The notes below the pieces were generated by a model. That model was not told where the DNA came from. It saw only the letters and a list, made by a program, of their open reading frames with translations, and made no database searches. Source: Acidobacteria bacterium 5-1 (GTDB lineage Bacteria > Acidobacteriota > Blastocatellia > Pyrinomonadales > Pyrinomonadaceae). From it: a stretch of DNA of 52,602 bases. This document shows positions 7,541-16,127 of this stretch, in pieces. The stretch's first letter is position 1; each line of letters opens with the position of its first letter. Location of the stretch: assembly GCA_002050455.1 (NCBI GenBank), contig MWZA01000149.1, forward strand, positions 1 to 52,602. Direction: 5' to 3'. The position numbers were made by a program, and so were the translations under genes.

Positions 7541-10222
7541 TCACGCGCTTTCGTTTCCCGCTATCGAAACCACATTATCAACATAATCTTCAAACGTATC
7601 GTCGTGTGAGATAACAAAAAGTTGGTCGAAGATTTGTTTTCCATCAACCTGTTTTTTAGTAATATGACCAATTTGTTCGGCTAATTTTTCGCGTCGCACC
7701 GCGTCCATATTTGTCGTTGGTTCGTCAAAAAACGCCAGACGCACATCGGAAAGCTGTTTCAAAAGCGCAAGTCTAACTGATAAAGCCGCTGCCATTTGTT
7801 CACCGCCGGAAAGATTGATAAATGGTCGGTCGTGTCCGTTTTCTTCCAATGAAATACCGTAATCTTCCGTCCATTTCAAAGTTCTTTCAGCGTTACCGGA
7901 AATTTCGCGGAACATCTGATTAGCTTCGAGCGAAACGTGATGAACATAATTTCGTGCGACCCGCGGCGCGGCTTCTTTGAGCGTGTCGCGGATAAATTTT
8001 GTCGCCTCCGCAACTTTCTCGAGTCGTTCCTTTTCCTGAAATTCGCCCTGCATCGCCTTGCGGATTTCCGCCAAACGATTTAATTCCCGTTCGAGTTCAT
8101 CGGCGCGTTTTTTTGTATATTCCAGATTCGCCCGCGTTTCCGTCAGACGCTTTTCCGCTTCCAGAAGCCCGACCTTTTCGCTCAAATGCGTTTCGCGGTC
8201 ATAATCTTTGCTTGCCGCCGTCAAATCCGTTTCCGCTTTCGCCAAACTTTCCGTTAGTTCTCTTAATTCATTTTTTGCGGTTTCCAATTCTTTTTCGCGT
8301 TGCGGCAAAAGTTTGGCAAGCGATTCATTTGTCAAAAATTCACGATGTGCATCTGCGGTTCTATCGCGTTTATCAGAAAACTCTTTCCACTGCGCGTCTA
8401 GAAACTGATACGATTCTAATTGCTCAACCAAAATGCGCCTTTCGCTTTCCAAACGCTCCAGATTTTTCTCGACTTCCGTTATTTTTACCCGAATACTCAT
8501 TTCGAGATTCGCTTCGGTTTGCAGCATTTTGATTTTGGCTTCCGGATTGTCCAGAACTTTCAACTTAGTTTCAATTTCGGCTAAATCGGTTTCGGTTTTC
8601 GATAAATTTTCCGTCTTTTTCTCCAAACTTTCTTTTTCATCTTTGTAGCGCGTTCCTTCTTCGGCAATTTCCTTTTCGCGGTTTCGCAAAGTTTCCAAAG
8701 TCGCTAAGGACTTCTCGGCTTCATGAGAAGTCCTTAGCGCGTCCGTTAGCTGCTTTTTTTCATTTTCAAGCATCGAAATTTGCATTTTAACTTCGGAAAA
8801 CTGTGTCGTTACAAAACTTTCGAGCGTTTGACCGGGTTTTAGATTTAAACATTTTTCCGACAAAATCGGACACAAACCGTTTTGAATCTCGTTTTGAAAT
8901 TTCTCGTCCGCTTCTAATTTGGCACGAAGTTTTGCCAAATTATTTATGATTTCGTCGTCGCGTTTTTGCAGATTTTCAAACGCCGACGCTTTTTCGCTTT
9001 TCGCTTCCGCATCTTTAATGTTTGTCTGATTAGCGCGGTAACTTTTTCGCAAACGATTCATTTTATCGGTTAAACTTTTGATTTGATTGTCAACGGCTTT
9101 CGCGTCCGCCACCTGATTCCGCAAATTTTCGCGCTCTTTTTCAAACTGTTCCTGCTCTTTGACTTTTGGCTCTAAGACAGAAATTTCCTGATGCGCTCTG
9201 AGCGATTTTTCCAAATCTTCTTGAAATTTGTTTTGGTCGGCTTTGACGTTGACCTGCGCCTTTTCCACCCGCGCCATTTCCGCGTTTAATTTATCGCGCT
9301 CAATTCTTTCGCGCTCCAATTCCTTCAAACGCGCCAACGCCGCAATGTGCGTTTTGTAATCTTCTTCGACAAGTTTGATTTTCGCTTGCGCTTCAAATGC
9401 CTGATTTCGCTCGCTTTCCTTTTGTTTAGCAATAATTTCCGCTTTCGCGTCTTCCGTTTTTAATTTATCGAATAAAGTTTTTATCTCATTAACCTTGCTT
9501 TCGGCTTCGTCAAACTTTTTAACAATTTCGCTTTTTTCCGCGACATCTTTGTTTAGTTTTTCGGCTGCTACGGAAAGCTCTAAGGCTTGCGCGGTTTGAA
9601 TTTTATGTTCGGTTTCGATCTCTTCAAAACGTGCCAGTTCGCCTTCGGCGCGTCCGATGCGAATATTGACGGCGTTAATTTGATTTTCGAGATAACGCGC
9701 CGTTTCGCGCAGTTTTTCCGCGCCTTGCCGGTATTCTTCAACCTTCAAAAGTTTATCGAAAGCCTTTTTGCGTTCCGCCGGAGTTTCGAGAAAAATCGCG
9801 GTAAAAGTTCCCTGCGGAACACCGATGGCGCGGCGGAAAAGTGCTTCCAAATCTGTTCCCGCTTCGACACCGAGATGCGCCCACAAAAACCGCGCAACTT
9901 CTTCTTTCTTTTCAGCAATACGCATCTTTAACTGCGGGTCGTAGACGTAATAACCCATTCCCGTATCGCGGTGAACGAGATATTCGCGCCCGTCCAAACC
10001 GCTTTCAAAAGTTACTTTGACCATGCCTTTTTTCGCGCCGCGCCGGACAAAATCATCTCTTTTATAATCAAGCAAATCAAACAAAGTCCAAGCGACGGCT
10101 TCAATCAAAGTGGTTTTCCCCGCGCCGTTTTCACCAGTAATCGCCGTTGTGCCGCGCTGAAATTCGTGTGTGAAATTAGCGTGAGATTTTATGTCTTCGA
10201 GTTCGATTTTCGTGATGTGCAT
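7541..10222 (-). CDS. Rad50/SbcC-like SMC ATPase
   Basis: An 893-residue long coiled-coil ABC ATPase for DNA double-strand-break processing. The N-lobe has Walker A GENGAGKTT (residues 30-38). Two long heptad-rich arms follow, and the C-lobe has the signature LSGGEQMAAALSVRLALL, Walker B LAFFDEPTTNMD and the switch His in VISHDD. The hinge between the arms holds CPILSEKC (about residues 451-458), where a Rad50 zinc hook would be CxxC, so the Cys pair is unusually spaced. The nuclease partner SbcD/Mre11 is not next to it: NikR lies upstream on the other strand and VanY downstream. No Shine-Dalgarno is seen; the ATG is preceded directly by gattttggatttta words. Rad50-like and SbcC names cannot be separated here. 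Confidence 0.9.
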   Translation of the reverse strand: MHITKIELEDIKSHANFTHEFQRGTTAITGENGAGKTTLIEAVAWTLFDLLDYKRDDFVRRGAKKGMVKVTFESGLDGREYLVHRDTGMGYYVYDPQLKMRIAEKKEEVARFLWAHLGVEAGTDLEALFRRAIGVPQGTFTAIFLETPAERKKAFDKLLKVEEYRQGAEKLRETARYLENQINAVNIRIGRAEGELARFEEIETEHKIQTAQALELSVAAEKLNKDVAEKSEIVKKFDEAESKVNEIKTLFDKLKTEDAKAEIIAKQKESERNQAFEAQAKIKLVEEDYKTHIAALARLKELERERIERDKLNAEMARVEKAQVNVKADQNKFQEDLEKSLRAHQEISVLEPKVKEQEQFEKERENLRNQVADAKAVDNQIKSLTDKMNRLRKSYRANQTNIKDAEAKSEKASAFENLQKRDDEIINNLAKLRAKLEADEKFQNEIQNGLCPILSEKCLNLKPGQTLESFVTTQFSEVKMQISMLENEKKQLTDALRTSHEAEKSLATLETLRNREKEIAEEGTRYKDEKESLEKKTENLSKTETDLAEIETKLKVLDNPEAKIKMLQTEANLEMSIRVKITEVEKNLERLESERRILVEQLESYQFLDAQWKEFSDKRDRTADAHREFLTNESLAKLLPQREKELETAKNELRELTESLAKAETDLTAASKDYDRETHLSEKVGLLEAEKRLTETRANLEYTKKRADELERELNRLAEIRKAMQGEFQEKERLEKVAEATKFIRDTLKEAAPRVARNYVHHVSLEANQMFREISGNAERTLKWTEDYGISLEENGHDRPFINLSGGEQMAAALSVRLALLKQLSDVRLAFFDEPTTNMDAVRREKLAEQIGHITKKQVDGKQIFDQLFVISHDDTFEDYVDNVVSIAGNESA

Positions 10223-10223
10223 C

Positions 10224-10250
10224 TTTTGATTTTGGATTTTAGATTTATTT
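10224..10250. repeat. word repeat abutting the sbcC-like start
   Basis: The sequence cttttgattttggattttag and a further partial copy begin two bases from the start codon of the ATPase gene on the minus strand. It occupies the place where a ribosome binding site would be and matches the words at 3335-3364. Confidence 0.6.
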
Positions 10251-10433
10251 AGATTGTAGAATAATTATCGGAAAAGAAAAAATAAGGCGGAAAATTAAAA
10301 ATTATCATAATTTATATTACAAATGAAACAAGATTAAATAATCTGCAAAATTCAGTTGAAGAAAATGTTAGAATATGTGCAAAGTTAAACTGTCCAAAAC
10401 ACAATTTCAGTTATTTTTAAGAGGAGTAAACTA

Positions 10434-10859
10434 TTGAGCGAGATTGTCCGCTTCGGAGTCAGCATCGAGCAGGATTTGTTGGAGAATTATGACCGTTTAA
10501 TCGCGGAATGCGGTTATGCTACGCGCTCGGAAGCCTTGCGCGATTTGATTCGTGAAGCGTTGATTCAAAGAAAAATCGAGAGCAATTCCGACACACAGGT
10601 TCTCGGCAGTTTGACGCTCGTCTATGACCATCACGCAAGCAATCTTTCGCAGGAAATGGCGGAAATTCAGCACAATTTTCACGACCTGGTCTTGTCGGTG
10701 ATGCACCTTCACGTTAGCCACGACGATTGTATGGAAGTCATTGCTCTGCGCGGAGTTGTGGCTGATGTTGTTGAACTTGCTAACGGTCTTGTCAGCTTAA
10801 AAGGCATCAAACACGGTAAATTATTTATTACATTGCCTTCATCCGGCATAGTTTCTTAA
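10434..10859 (+). CDS. nikR: nickel-responsive regulator NikR
   Basis: A 141-residue ribbon-helix-helix repressor with a C-terminal ACT-like nickel domain. Residues 1-45 form the DNA-binding half (RFGVSIEQDLLENYD, RSEALRDLIREAL). The square-planar nickel site of E. coli NikR (His76, His87, His89, Cys95) is fully conserved as His80, His91, His93 and Cys99 in the stretch QHNFHDLVLSVMHLHVSHDDC. The start is TTG at 10434, fixed by GAGGAG about seven bases upstream; no ATG is available. The receptor gene that follows on the same strand is a natural target. Nickel binding is well supported; the DNA operator could not be located. Confidence 0.95.
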   Translation: MSEIVRFGVSIEQDLLENYDRLIAECGYATRSEALRDLIREALIQRKIESNSDTQVLGSLTLVYDHHASNLSQEMAEIQHNFHDLVLSVMHLHVSHDDCMEVIALRGVVADVVELANGLVSLKGIKHGKLFITLPSSGIVS

Positions 10860-10986
10860 ATTTTTTGCATCCGTTTTTTTCTTTTGTGCGAATTTAGTGA
10901 TTATAAGTGTTACTGATTTTAATTTCGTGCTACCTGTGCTATATTCTTATTTTCTTAAAAATTCCGGTAATACAAAAGGCAAAATT

Positions 10987-13482
10987 ATGAATATGAAGCT
11001 GAATTATAAAACTAAATTTATTCGCATCAAACTTAACCGAAATATACTGCTCAAAGCATTATTTTTGCTCATTTTTTTATTTAACTGCAACCTCCTTGCA
11101 CAGAATACAAAGAACCCACGGACATTTTCCGGCATGATTGTAACCCGGCAATTTGAACTCGTGCCGAATGTTTCGATTGAAGTTCGAACCTCTGACGGAA
11201 AATTTATGACAACCAGCGACGCGGAAGGAAATTTCAGCCTGAGCGTTCCGAACGAACCGCTTTCGGTAAAGTTTTCGGGCAGTAACATCGAACCGCAAAC
11301 GCGCATTTTCGCGCCGACCGATAAAACGGAAAATCTGCAAATCAAAATAAATTATGTTATGCCGCCGGTCAATGAAAGCGTCACGATTCAAGCCGAAACG
11401 CTTACGCCGGAAATTGAAACGCGCAACGATACAATTTATAAAAATACGCTTTTCGGGCGCGATGACCAATTGATTCAAACTCTGAACGCCGGAATCAACG
11501 CCGGACAACACGAGGGCGGCGGAAAATCTTTGGAAATTCGCCGGTTCGGTTTCAATCTTGACCACGGCGGCGTGAACGGCGGTTTGAAAATTTTGGTTGA
11601 CAATGTTCAGCAAAATCAAGCAACGCAAGGACACGGGCAAGGTTATTTGGGAAGTTTAAAATCGCTTTCGCCCGAACTGGTTGAAGGCGTTTCCATTATC
11701 AACGGACCTTTTTCTGCCGCTTACGGCGATTTTTCAGGTCTCGGAGTTATTCAAATTCGCTTGAAGGAATCTTTGCCGCAGGAATTTACCGCGCGAATTC
11801 AAGCGGGAAGTTTCAACACATATCGCGGATTTTTTGCATACAGCCCGAAAATCAAAAATGTTGACGCATTCATTGCCTATGAGCCGGGTTATACAGACGG
11901 ACCTTTTATTTCTCCGTTAAGATACAGACGCGATAACATAACGGGAAATGTTACCTGGAAATACAAGGAAAACGAAGCGATTGGATTTAAGTTTAACGCT
12001 GGACGCAACAATTTCTTTTCGTCGGGACAAATTCCGCTTGATTTAGTGAATGCGGGAGAACTTGACCGTTTCGGTTTTATTGACCCGGAAAACGGCGGAA
12101 AAGTTCAGCTTGGAATATTTGCAGCGTATTATCGCAAGGAATGGAAATCGGGCGCGACGTTCAAAGCCGATGCGTTCGTCGGACGCTCGTTGTTTGATTT
12201 ATTCTCAAATTTCACGTTCTTTTTAGCCGACCCGATTTACGGCGACGAGATTCAGCAACACGATTCGCGCTTGCAGGAAGGCGCGACCGTGCAATTTCTG
12301 AAGCCTTACAAATTTTTCGGCAAACAAGCACTTTTAACCATCGGCGGAAATTTGCATTTTAATCAAATCAATGTCGGACTTTATCCTTCAATCTCGCGAA
12401 ATCCTAACCGCAAATTTTTGCCCGAAAATATAAATAATCCAGATGTGCTTTACACTTCCGCGCACGCCAACGTCAACAATTACGCCGGTTATATTCAAAA
12501 CGGAATTGATTTTTACAACGGACACCTGCGGCTCGAAATGGGTTTGCGTTTCGATTATTTTACATTTGACGTGAATGGTTTTGAACTCGGCGGAACGGAG
12601 GAAATTAGCAGGGATGAACAGGATGGACAGGATAATTCAAGGTTTTCCTGCAATCAATTTTTTAATTTAAATTCATCTTGTCTAAACCTCAATGGCAAAG
12701 AAAGCGCGGGACGTTTTCAGCCGAAACTAGCCGTTACATTATCGCCTTTTGAAAGATTTCCGATAAGTTTTTATGCCAATTACGGACGCGGGATTTCTTC
12801 GCAAGATGCTCGCGGTGTTGTTCGCAATCCTGACGCGCCGAAAATTTCGACCACCGATTTTTATCAAACCGGAACGGCTTACAATACGCGCCGATTTTCT
12901 GCGACGGGAAGTTTCTTTTTTATTGACCGTTCAAACGAGCAGGTTTATATTCCCGACGACGGAAGCATCGAATTTGCGGGACGCTCGCGCTCTTACGGTT
13001 TTGAAATTCGCACTTCGGCAAAATTGAATAAGTTTTTGAGTTTCAACGGCAGTTTGACGCAGGTTTTGCGCTCGTTTTACCCGGGCGAATTTTCTACAAG
13101 CAACTCGCGCCGACGCATTCAAGTTGACAGTGCGCCGCACACTGTTTCTAACGCAAGCCTGATTTTATCCGAATTTCGCGGCTTTAATTCTTCTCTGAAT
13201 TGGCGGCACATTTCAAATTACCGGCTTGACGGCGAAGACGATGCGATTCGCGCTGCCGGACACGATGTTGTAGATTTCAGTGTCGCCAAACGACTCAAAA
13301 AATGGGTTGCCTTGAATTTTTCGATTGACAATCTCCTGGACAAACACTATTTTGAAACGCAGAATTACTTTGAATCGCGCACTTGCCCAGCGTGCAATGT
13401 TGCTGAAAGAATCCACGCCACGCCCGGCTATTCGAGAGCTTTTAATATCGGTCTGACATTTAGATTCGGCGCGAAAGAGTAA
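10987..13482 (+). CDS. TonB-dependent outer-membrane receptor
   Basis: An 831-residue receptor with a signal segment ending near LLAQ. It has a carboxypeptidase-regulatory-like domain (about residues 40-110), a plug domain (about 130-260, with the typical INGPFSAAYGDFSGLGVIQI) and a 22-strand beta-barrel ending in an aromatic FNIGLTFRFGAKE. I start it at ATG 10987, preceded by AAAGG, rather than at the upstream in-frame ATT/GTG codons. It lies 127 bases after nikR, and the plug has several His (DHGG, GHGQG), so nickel or another metal complex is a plausible substrate; Helicobacter FrpB4 is a known NikR-controlled parallel. Residues about 541-560 are encoded by a dispersed repeat (12607-12635) lying in an extracellular loop. 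Confidence 0.9.
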   Translation: MNMKLNYKTKFIRIKLNRNILLKALFLLIFLFNCNLLAQNTKNPRTFSGMIVTRQFELVPNVSIEVRTSDGKFMTTSDAEGNFSLSVPNEPLSVKFSGSNIEPQTRIFAPTDKTENLQIKINYVMPPVNESVTIQAETLTPEIETRNDTIYKNTLFGRDDQLIQTLNAGINAGQHEGGGKSLEIRRFGFNLDHGGVNGGLKILVDNVQQNQATQGHGQGYLGSLKSLSPELVEGVSIINGPFSAAYGDFSGLGVIQIRLKESLPQEFTARIQAGSFNTYRGFFAYSPKIKNVDAFIAYEPGYTDGPFISPLRYRRDNITGNVTWKYKENEAIGFKFNAGRNNFFSSGQIPLDLVNAGELDRFGFIDPENGGKVQLGIFAAYYRKEWKSGATFKADAFVGRSLFDLFSNFTFFLADPIYGDEIQQHDSRLQEGATVQFLKPYKFFGKQALLTIGGNLHFNQINVGLYPSISRNPNRKFLPENINNPDVLYTSAHANVNNYAGYIQNGIDFYNGHLRLEMGLRFDYFTFDVNGFELGGTEEISRDEQDGQDNSRFSCNQFFNLNSSCLNLNGKESAGRFQPKLAVTLSPFERFPISFYANYGRGISSQDARGVVRNPDAPKISTTDFYQTGTAYNTRRFSATGSFFFIDRSNEQVYIPDDGSIEFAGRSRSYGFEIRTSAKLNKFLSFNGSLTQVLRSFYPGEFSTSNSRRRIQVDSAPHTVSNASLILSEFRGFNSSLNWRHISNYRLDGEDDAIRAAGHDVVDFSVAKRLKKWVALNFSIDNLLDKHYFETQNYFESRTCPACNVAERIHATPGYSRAFNIGLTFRFGAKE
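12607..12682. repeat. in-frame dispersed repeat within the receptor gene
   Basis: The stretch agcagggatgaacaggatgg plus gacaggataa (12607-12635) shares about 23 of 30 positions with 42751-42780 (reverse complement) inside the glycosyltransferase gene. A partial inverted copy (aattcatcttgtc, about 12670-12682) closes an imperfect hairpin. It encodes the polar segment SRDEQDGQDN without breaking the frame. Confidence 0.6.
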
Positions 13483-13567
13483 AATTTAACCATAGATATA
13501 CACTCTTAATTACAGATAAGAAAATTATTTTTATCTATTTCAATATGTTTATATTTGTGGTTAAATT
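13483..13567. repeat. imperfect inverted repeat before the aminotransferase
   Basis: Arms at 13483-13519 and 13531-13567 are 37 bases each and match at roughly 27 positions when one is reversed. The outer ends (aatttaacca/tggttaaatt) match best. The words resemble the cacagataaa family at 39336-39435. The element fills almost the entire gap from the receptor stop (13482) to the aminotransferase ATG (13573). Confidence 0.65.
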
Positions 13568-13572
13568 TCCTT

Positions 13573-14796
13573 ATGACATATCCAAAATTTTCCAAAAATC
13601 GAATCTCCGAGAAAGCCGCCAGTTTCACCGAATCTGTCATCCGCGAGATGTCGCGCGAAGCGGCGAAATATAACGCTATTAATCTCGGACAGGGTTTTCC
13701 CGATTTTAATACGCCCGAAGATATTAAACAAAAAGCGATGGACGCGATTGCCGACGACCACAATCAATACGCGATAACCTGGGGAGTAAAAAGTTTTCGT
13801 GATGCGATTTCTGAAAAAACAAAATGGTTCATCGGCTTGGACGTTAATCCCGAAACCGAAATTACCGTTACGTGCGGTTCGACTGAAGGAATGATTGCGG
13901 GAATGATGGCAACGGTTGACGCGGGCGAAGAGGTTATTGTTTTTGAGCCTTTTTATGAAAACTACGCACCCGACGCGATTTTGTCGGATGCAACGCCGCG
14001 CCACGTTCCGCTTTATAAAACCGAAAACGGTTGGAATTTTGACACAGATGAACTGCGAAATGCTTTTAACGAAAAGACGAAAGCGATAATTTTATGCAAT
14101 CCGAACAATCCGACAGGCAAAGTTTTTTCGATGGAAGAGATGGAATTTATCGCGGATTTGTGCAAGGAATTTGACGCGCTTTGTTTTACTGACGAGATTT
14201 ATGAACATATTATCTACGATTCCAAATTCCAAATTCCAGATTCCAAATCAGACGAACCGAAACATATTTGTATGGCAACGCTTGACGGAATGCGCGAAAG
14301 AACGATTGTCGTCAATTCCCTTTCCAAAACTTATTCGGTAACGGGTTGGCGCGTCGGTTACTGTATCGCTCCGGCGGAAATCACAAATGCAATTCGTAAA
14401 GTTCACGACTTTTTAACCGTCGGCGCGGCAAATCCGCTGCAGCACGCGGGCGCGTATGCTTTGAGTTTGCCCGCAAGTTATTACAACGATTTGCAAAAAG
14501 AATATCAACGAAAGCGAGATTTTATTGTGCCGGTTCTGCAAAAAGCAGGTTTCAAATGCGATGCACCCGAAGGCGCGTATTATGTAATGACCGACATTTC
14601 GGATTTTGGCTTCAAAAACGACATCGAATTTACGCGGTTTTTAATTCAGGAAATCGGTGTTGCGGTTGTTCCGGGTTCGTCGTTTTATCACGACGCAAGT
14701 TTGGGAGCGCAGCAAGTCCGCTTTTGTTTCTGTAAAAAGGACGAAACGCTTGGTTCGGCGGCGGAAAGATTGCAAAAGTTAAAATCTAAAATTTAA
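13573..14796 (+). CDS. PLP-dependent aminotransferase, class I/II
   Basis: A 407-residue fold-type I aminotransferase closest in pattern to the kynurenine/methionine aminotransferase group (YbdL, MtnE-like): NLGQGFPDFNTPEDI near the N-terminus, YAITWGVKSFRDAI, NPNNPTGK, FTDEIYEHI and the PLP-lysine motif SLSKTYSVTGWRVGY. The C-terminal Arg that binds the substrate carboxylate is in QQVRFCFCK. The start is ATG 13573; TTG 13555 upstream lies inside the inverted repeat. No Shine-Dalgarno is seen. A short in-frame word repeat (bases 14219-14250, encoding YDSKFQIPDSKSDE) adds about ten residues to a surface loop. The exact amino-acid substrate is not decidable. Confidence 0.9.
   Translation: MTYPKFSKNRISEKAASFTESVIREMSREAAKYNAINLGQGFPDFNTPEDIKQKAMDAIADDHNQYAITWGVKSFRDAISEKTKWFIGLDVNPETEITVTCGSTEGMIAGMMATVDAGEEVIVFEPFYENYAPDAILSDATPRHVPLYKTENGWNFDTDELRNAFNEKTKAIILCNPNNPTGKVFSMEEMEFIADLCKEFDALCFTDEIYEHIIYDSKFQIPDSKSDEPKHICMATLDGMRERTIVVNSLSKTYSVTGWRVGYCIAPAEITNAIRKVHDFLTVGAANPLQHAGAYALSLPASYYNDLQKEYQRKRDFIVPVLQKAGFKCDAPEGAYYVMTDISDFGFKNDIEFTRFLIQEIGVAVVPGSSFYHDASLGAQQVRFCFCKKDETLGSAAERLQKLKSKI
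14219..14250. repeat. in-frame word repeat within the aminotransferase gene
   Basis: Copies of ttccaaattccaga in tandem inside the coding region. They are the reverse complement of the tttggaatttggaatct type of word related to the spacer repeats at 3335 and 10224. The frame is kept. Confidence 0.5.
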
Positions 14797-14812
14797 TTAA
14801 TTTCATTCAGAC

Positions 14813-14853
14813 AAAAAAAGACCTGTTGCTTACAAAAACGGCAGGTCTTTTTT
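14813..14853. terminator. bidirectional Rho-independent terminator
   Basis: The stem aaaaaagacctg / caggtctttttt with a 16-base loop lies between the convergent aminotransferase and BON-protein genes. A run of T on both strands allows termination of either transcript. Confidence 0.8.
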
Positions 14854-14870
14854 CAATTAATTAATAGCGT

Positions 14871-15407
14871 TTATTTTTTCATATTCGCGTTTCTGTTGTT
14901 GTCGCTTGACATATTTGTCATTGAATCTGCCGGAGCGACTTTCAACATATTGTTGACTTTCGTTACTCCGTCAATTTCATTCGCAACTTTGATAGCTTGT
15001 TGTTGCTGTTGTTTGGTTGCAACCGTTCCTCTTAATGTTACAACCGCGTTTTCAACGTCAACATCAATGGTTGAATCTCTCAAATCATTGGTTGTAGCCA
15101 ACGCTGTTTTGGTTTTCGTCCAAAGCCAGCCATCATTAATGCCCGAGCCGATAGTTGAACCGGTTCGCTCTGCATCGCTGGTGTATCTGTCTTTGTCTTT
15201 ATCGTATTCTTCTCTGGTTATGTTTGCGTTGTAATCCACCCTGTCCGTAGTCCTATTGGTATTTGCGTTCATAACATTTGCATTCATAATGTTTGCGTTG
15301 TTATTAACCACAACGGCTTTGTTTGAATTGGTTTCCCTTATTGTATCGCAACCGGCAAAAGCCAATGCTGAAGCGACGACGAAAGTTAAAAATATAATTT
15401 TTTTCAT
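14871..15407 (-). CDS. BON-domain lipoprotein
   Basis: A 178-residue exported lipoprotein: MKKIIFLTFVVASALAFAGC gives a clean lipobox. An Asn-rich linker (residues about 25-65) follows, then one BON domain (about 95-155) with the typical DSTIDVDVENAVVTLRGTV and a Gly in VTKVNNML. BON domains bind membranes or other envelope proteins and occur in osmotic-stress proteins such as OsmY. The start was moved to ATG 15407, which has AGAGGA eight bases upstream; a longer frame continues to 15512 without a ribosome site. Ends in convergence with the aminotransferase. Confidence 0.8.
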   Translation of the reverse strand: MKKIIFLTFVVASALAFAGCDTIRETNSNKAVVVNNNANIMNANVMNANTNRTTDRVDYNANITREEYDKDKDRYTSDAERTGSTIGSGINDGWLWTKTKTALATTNDLRDSTIDVDVENAVVTLRGTVATKQQQQQAIKVANEIDGVTKVNNMLKVAPADSMTNMSSDNNRNANMKK

Positions 15408-15714
15408 ACTGATTCCTCTTTTCATTAAAAATTTTAAGTTAAAGTTAAAAACTTTATGATACATCCTATTATATTCAACAGATATTTTCAAAAGTAAAGC
15501 AGCCAAAAACAATTTAACTCCCTAAATTATGCGGATAAATCCACTTAAATCTTTGAGATTTTGCTTGTCAAGCAATTTTTCACTCCTCAAACACACCGCA
15601 CACTTTGTAATTTCACCGGAAACACGAGCATCTTACCCGCCAAATTGCGAAATCAAGTTAATTTTCAAACCCGAAGCGGCACGCGGAAAATATGCTGGAA
15701 AGAATAATCCATTT
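15408..15714. other. spacer upstream of the BON gene, no gene recognised
   Basis: This stretch holds the upstream region of the BON lipoprotein gene and a 62-codon open frame (15529-15717, plus strand) that resembles nothing I know, has no ribosome site and runs into the VWA-tail remnant. I regard it as non-coding or decayed. Confidence 0.5.
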
Positions 15715-15850
15715 TAACTCGTCAATTGCTGATAGATATTCGGCGCGTTTCTCCGGTAGAGATAAAACGTCGTCAATATTCGTCTAACCGGCACACACCG
15801 TATAATCTTTCAATTCTGCTCCTGATTCGCGGTCAACGGTGATGCAGAAC
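15715..15850 (-). pseudogene. remnant of a VWA gene 3' end
   Basis: Read on the minus strand this gives FCITVDRESGAELKD, then after one [21 protein letters not shown]. It lines up without gaps to the last 44 residues of the intact NorD-like protein at 16765 ([15 protein letters not shown], then [18 protein letters not shown]). The single nonsense codon stands where the intact gene has Tyr. At DNA level the two stretches (15715-15850 and 16766-16900) are clearly homologous but well diverged, so this is the tail of an old paralogue, not a recent copy. Nothing of its upstream part remains, because the vap chimera follows at 15891. Confidence 0.8.
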
Positions 15851-15890
15851 TTTTTTTGAAAGGTGCTATAATTGGCAGCGTGGTGATTAT

Positions 15891-16097
15891 ATGACAAAAA
15901 TATTAAGTATCAACGAAGTTTCCATCCAAACCGTCATCACCTTAACGCGCAACAGCGATGAAGTCGTGCTGGAAGAAAACGGCGATCACAAAGACCCGTT
16001 TGACCGTTTGCTGATTTCACAGGCGATTGTCGAAAATATGACTTTGATTAGCGCAGACGCGAATTTTGCCGAGTATCAAGTAAATTTATTGTGGTAA
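15891..16097 (+). pseudogene. vapB-vapC chimera (antitoxin start joined to PIN toxin end)
   Basis: A 68-codon frame made of two halves. Residues 1-31 (ILSINEVSIQTVITL...VVLEENG) look like the DNA-binding start of an antitoxin. From residue 32 on, HKDPFDRLLISQAIVENMTLISADANFAEYQV is the C-terminal part of a VapC-type PIN toxin, with the conserved Asp of DPFDR and SADANF. An internal deletion that removed the antitoxin tail and the toxin start explains this. The N-terminal acidic residue of the PIN active site is missing, so no ribonuclease activity is expected. The fused frame is intact, so it may still be translated. Confidence 0.7.
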
Positions 16098-16127
16098 GAT
16101 TTCATTTCAGGAGAATTTGAAAAATCT

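Noticed and set aside
10897-10986. Longer N-terminus of the TonB-dependent receptor
   Set aside because: The added 30 residues would place the signal peptide far inside; ATG 10987 with AAAGG directly fits.
15529-15717. A 62-codon gene
   Set aside because: No ribosome site, unrecognised sequence, and its end runs into the decayed VWA tail.
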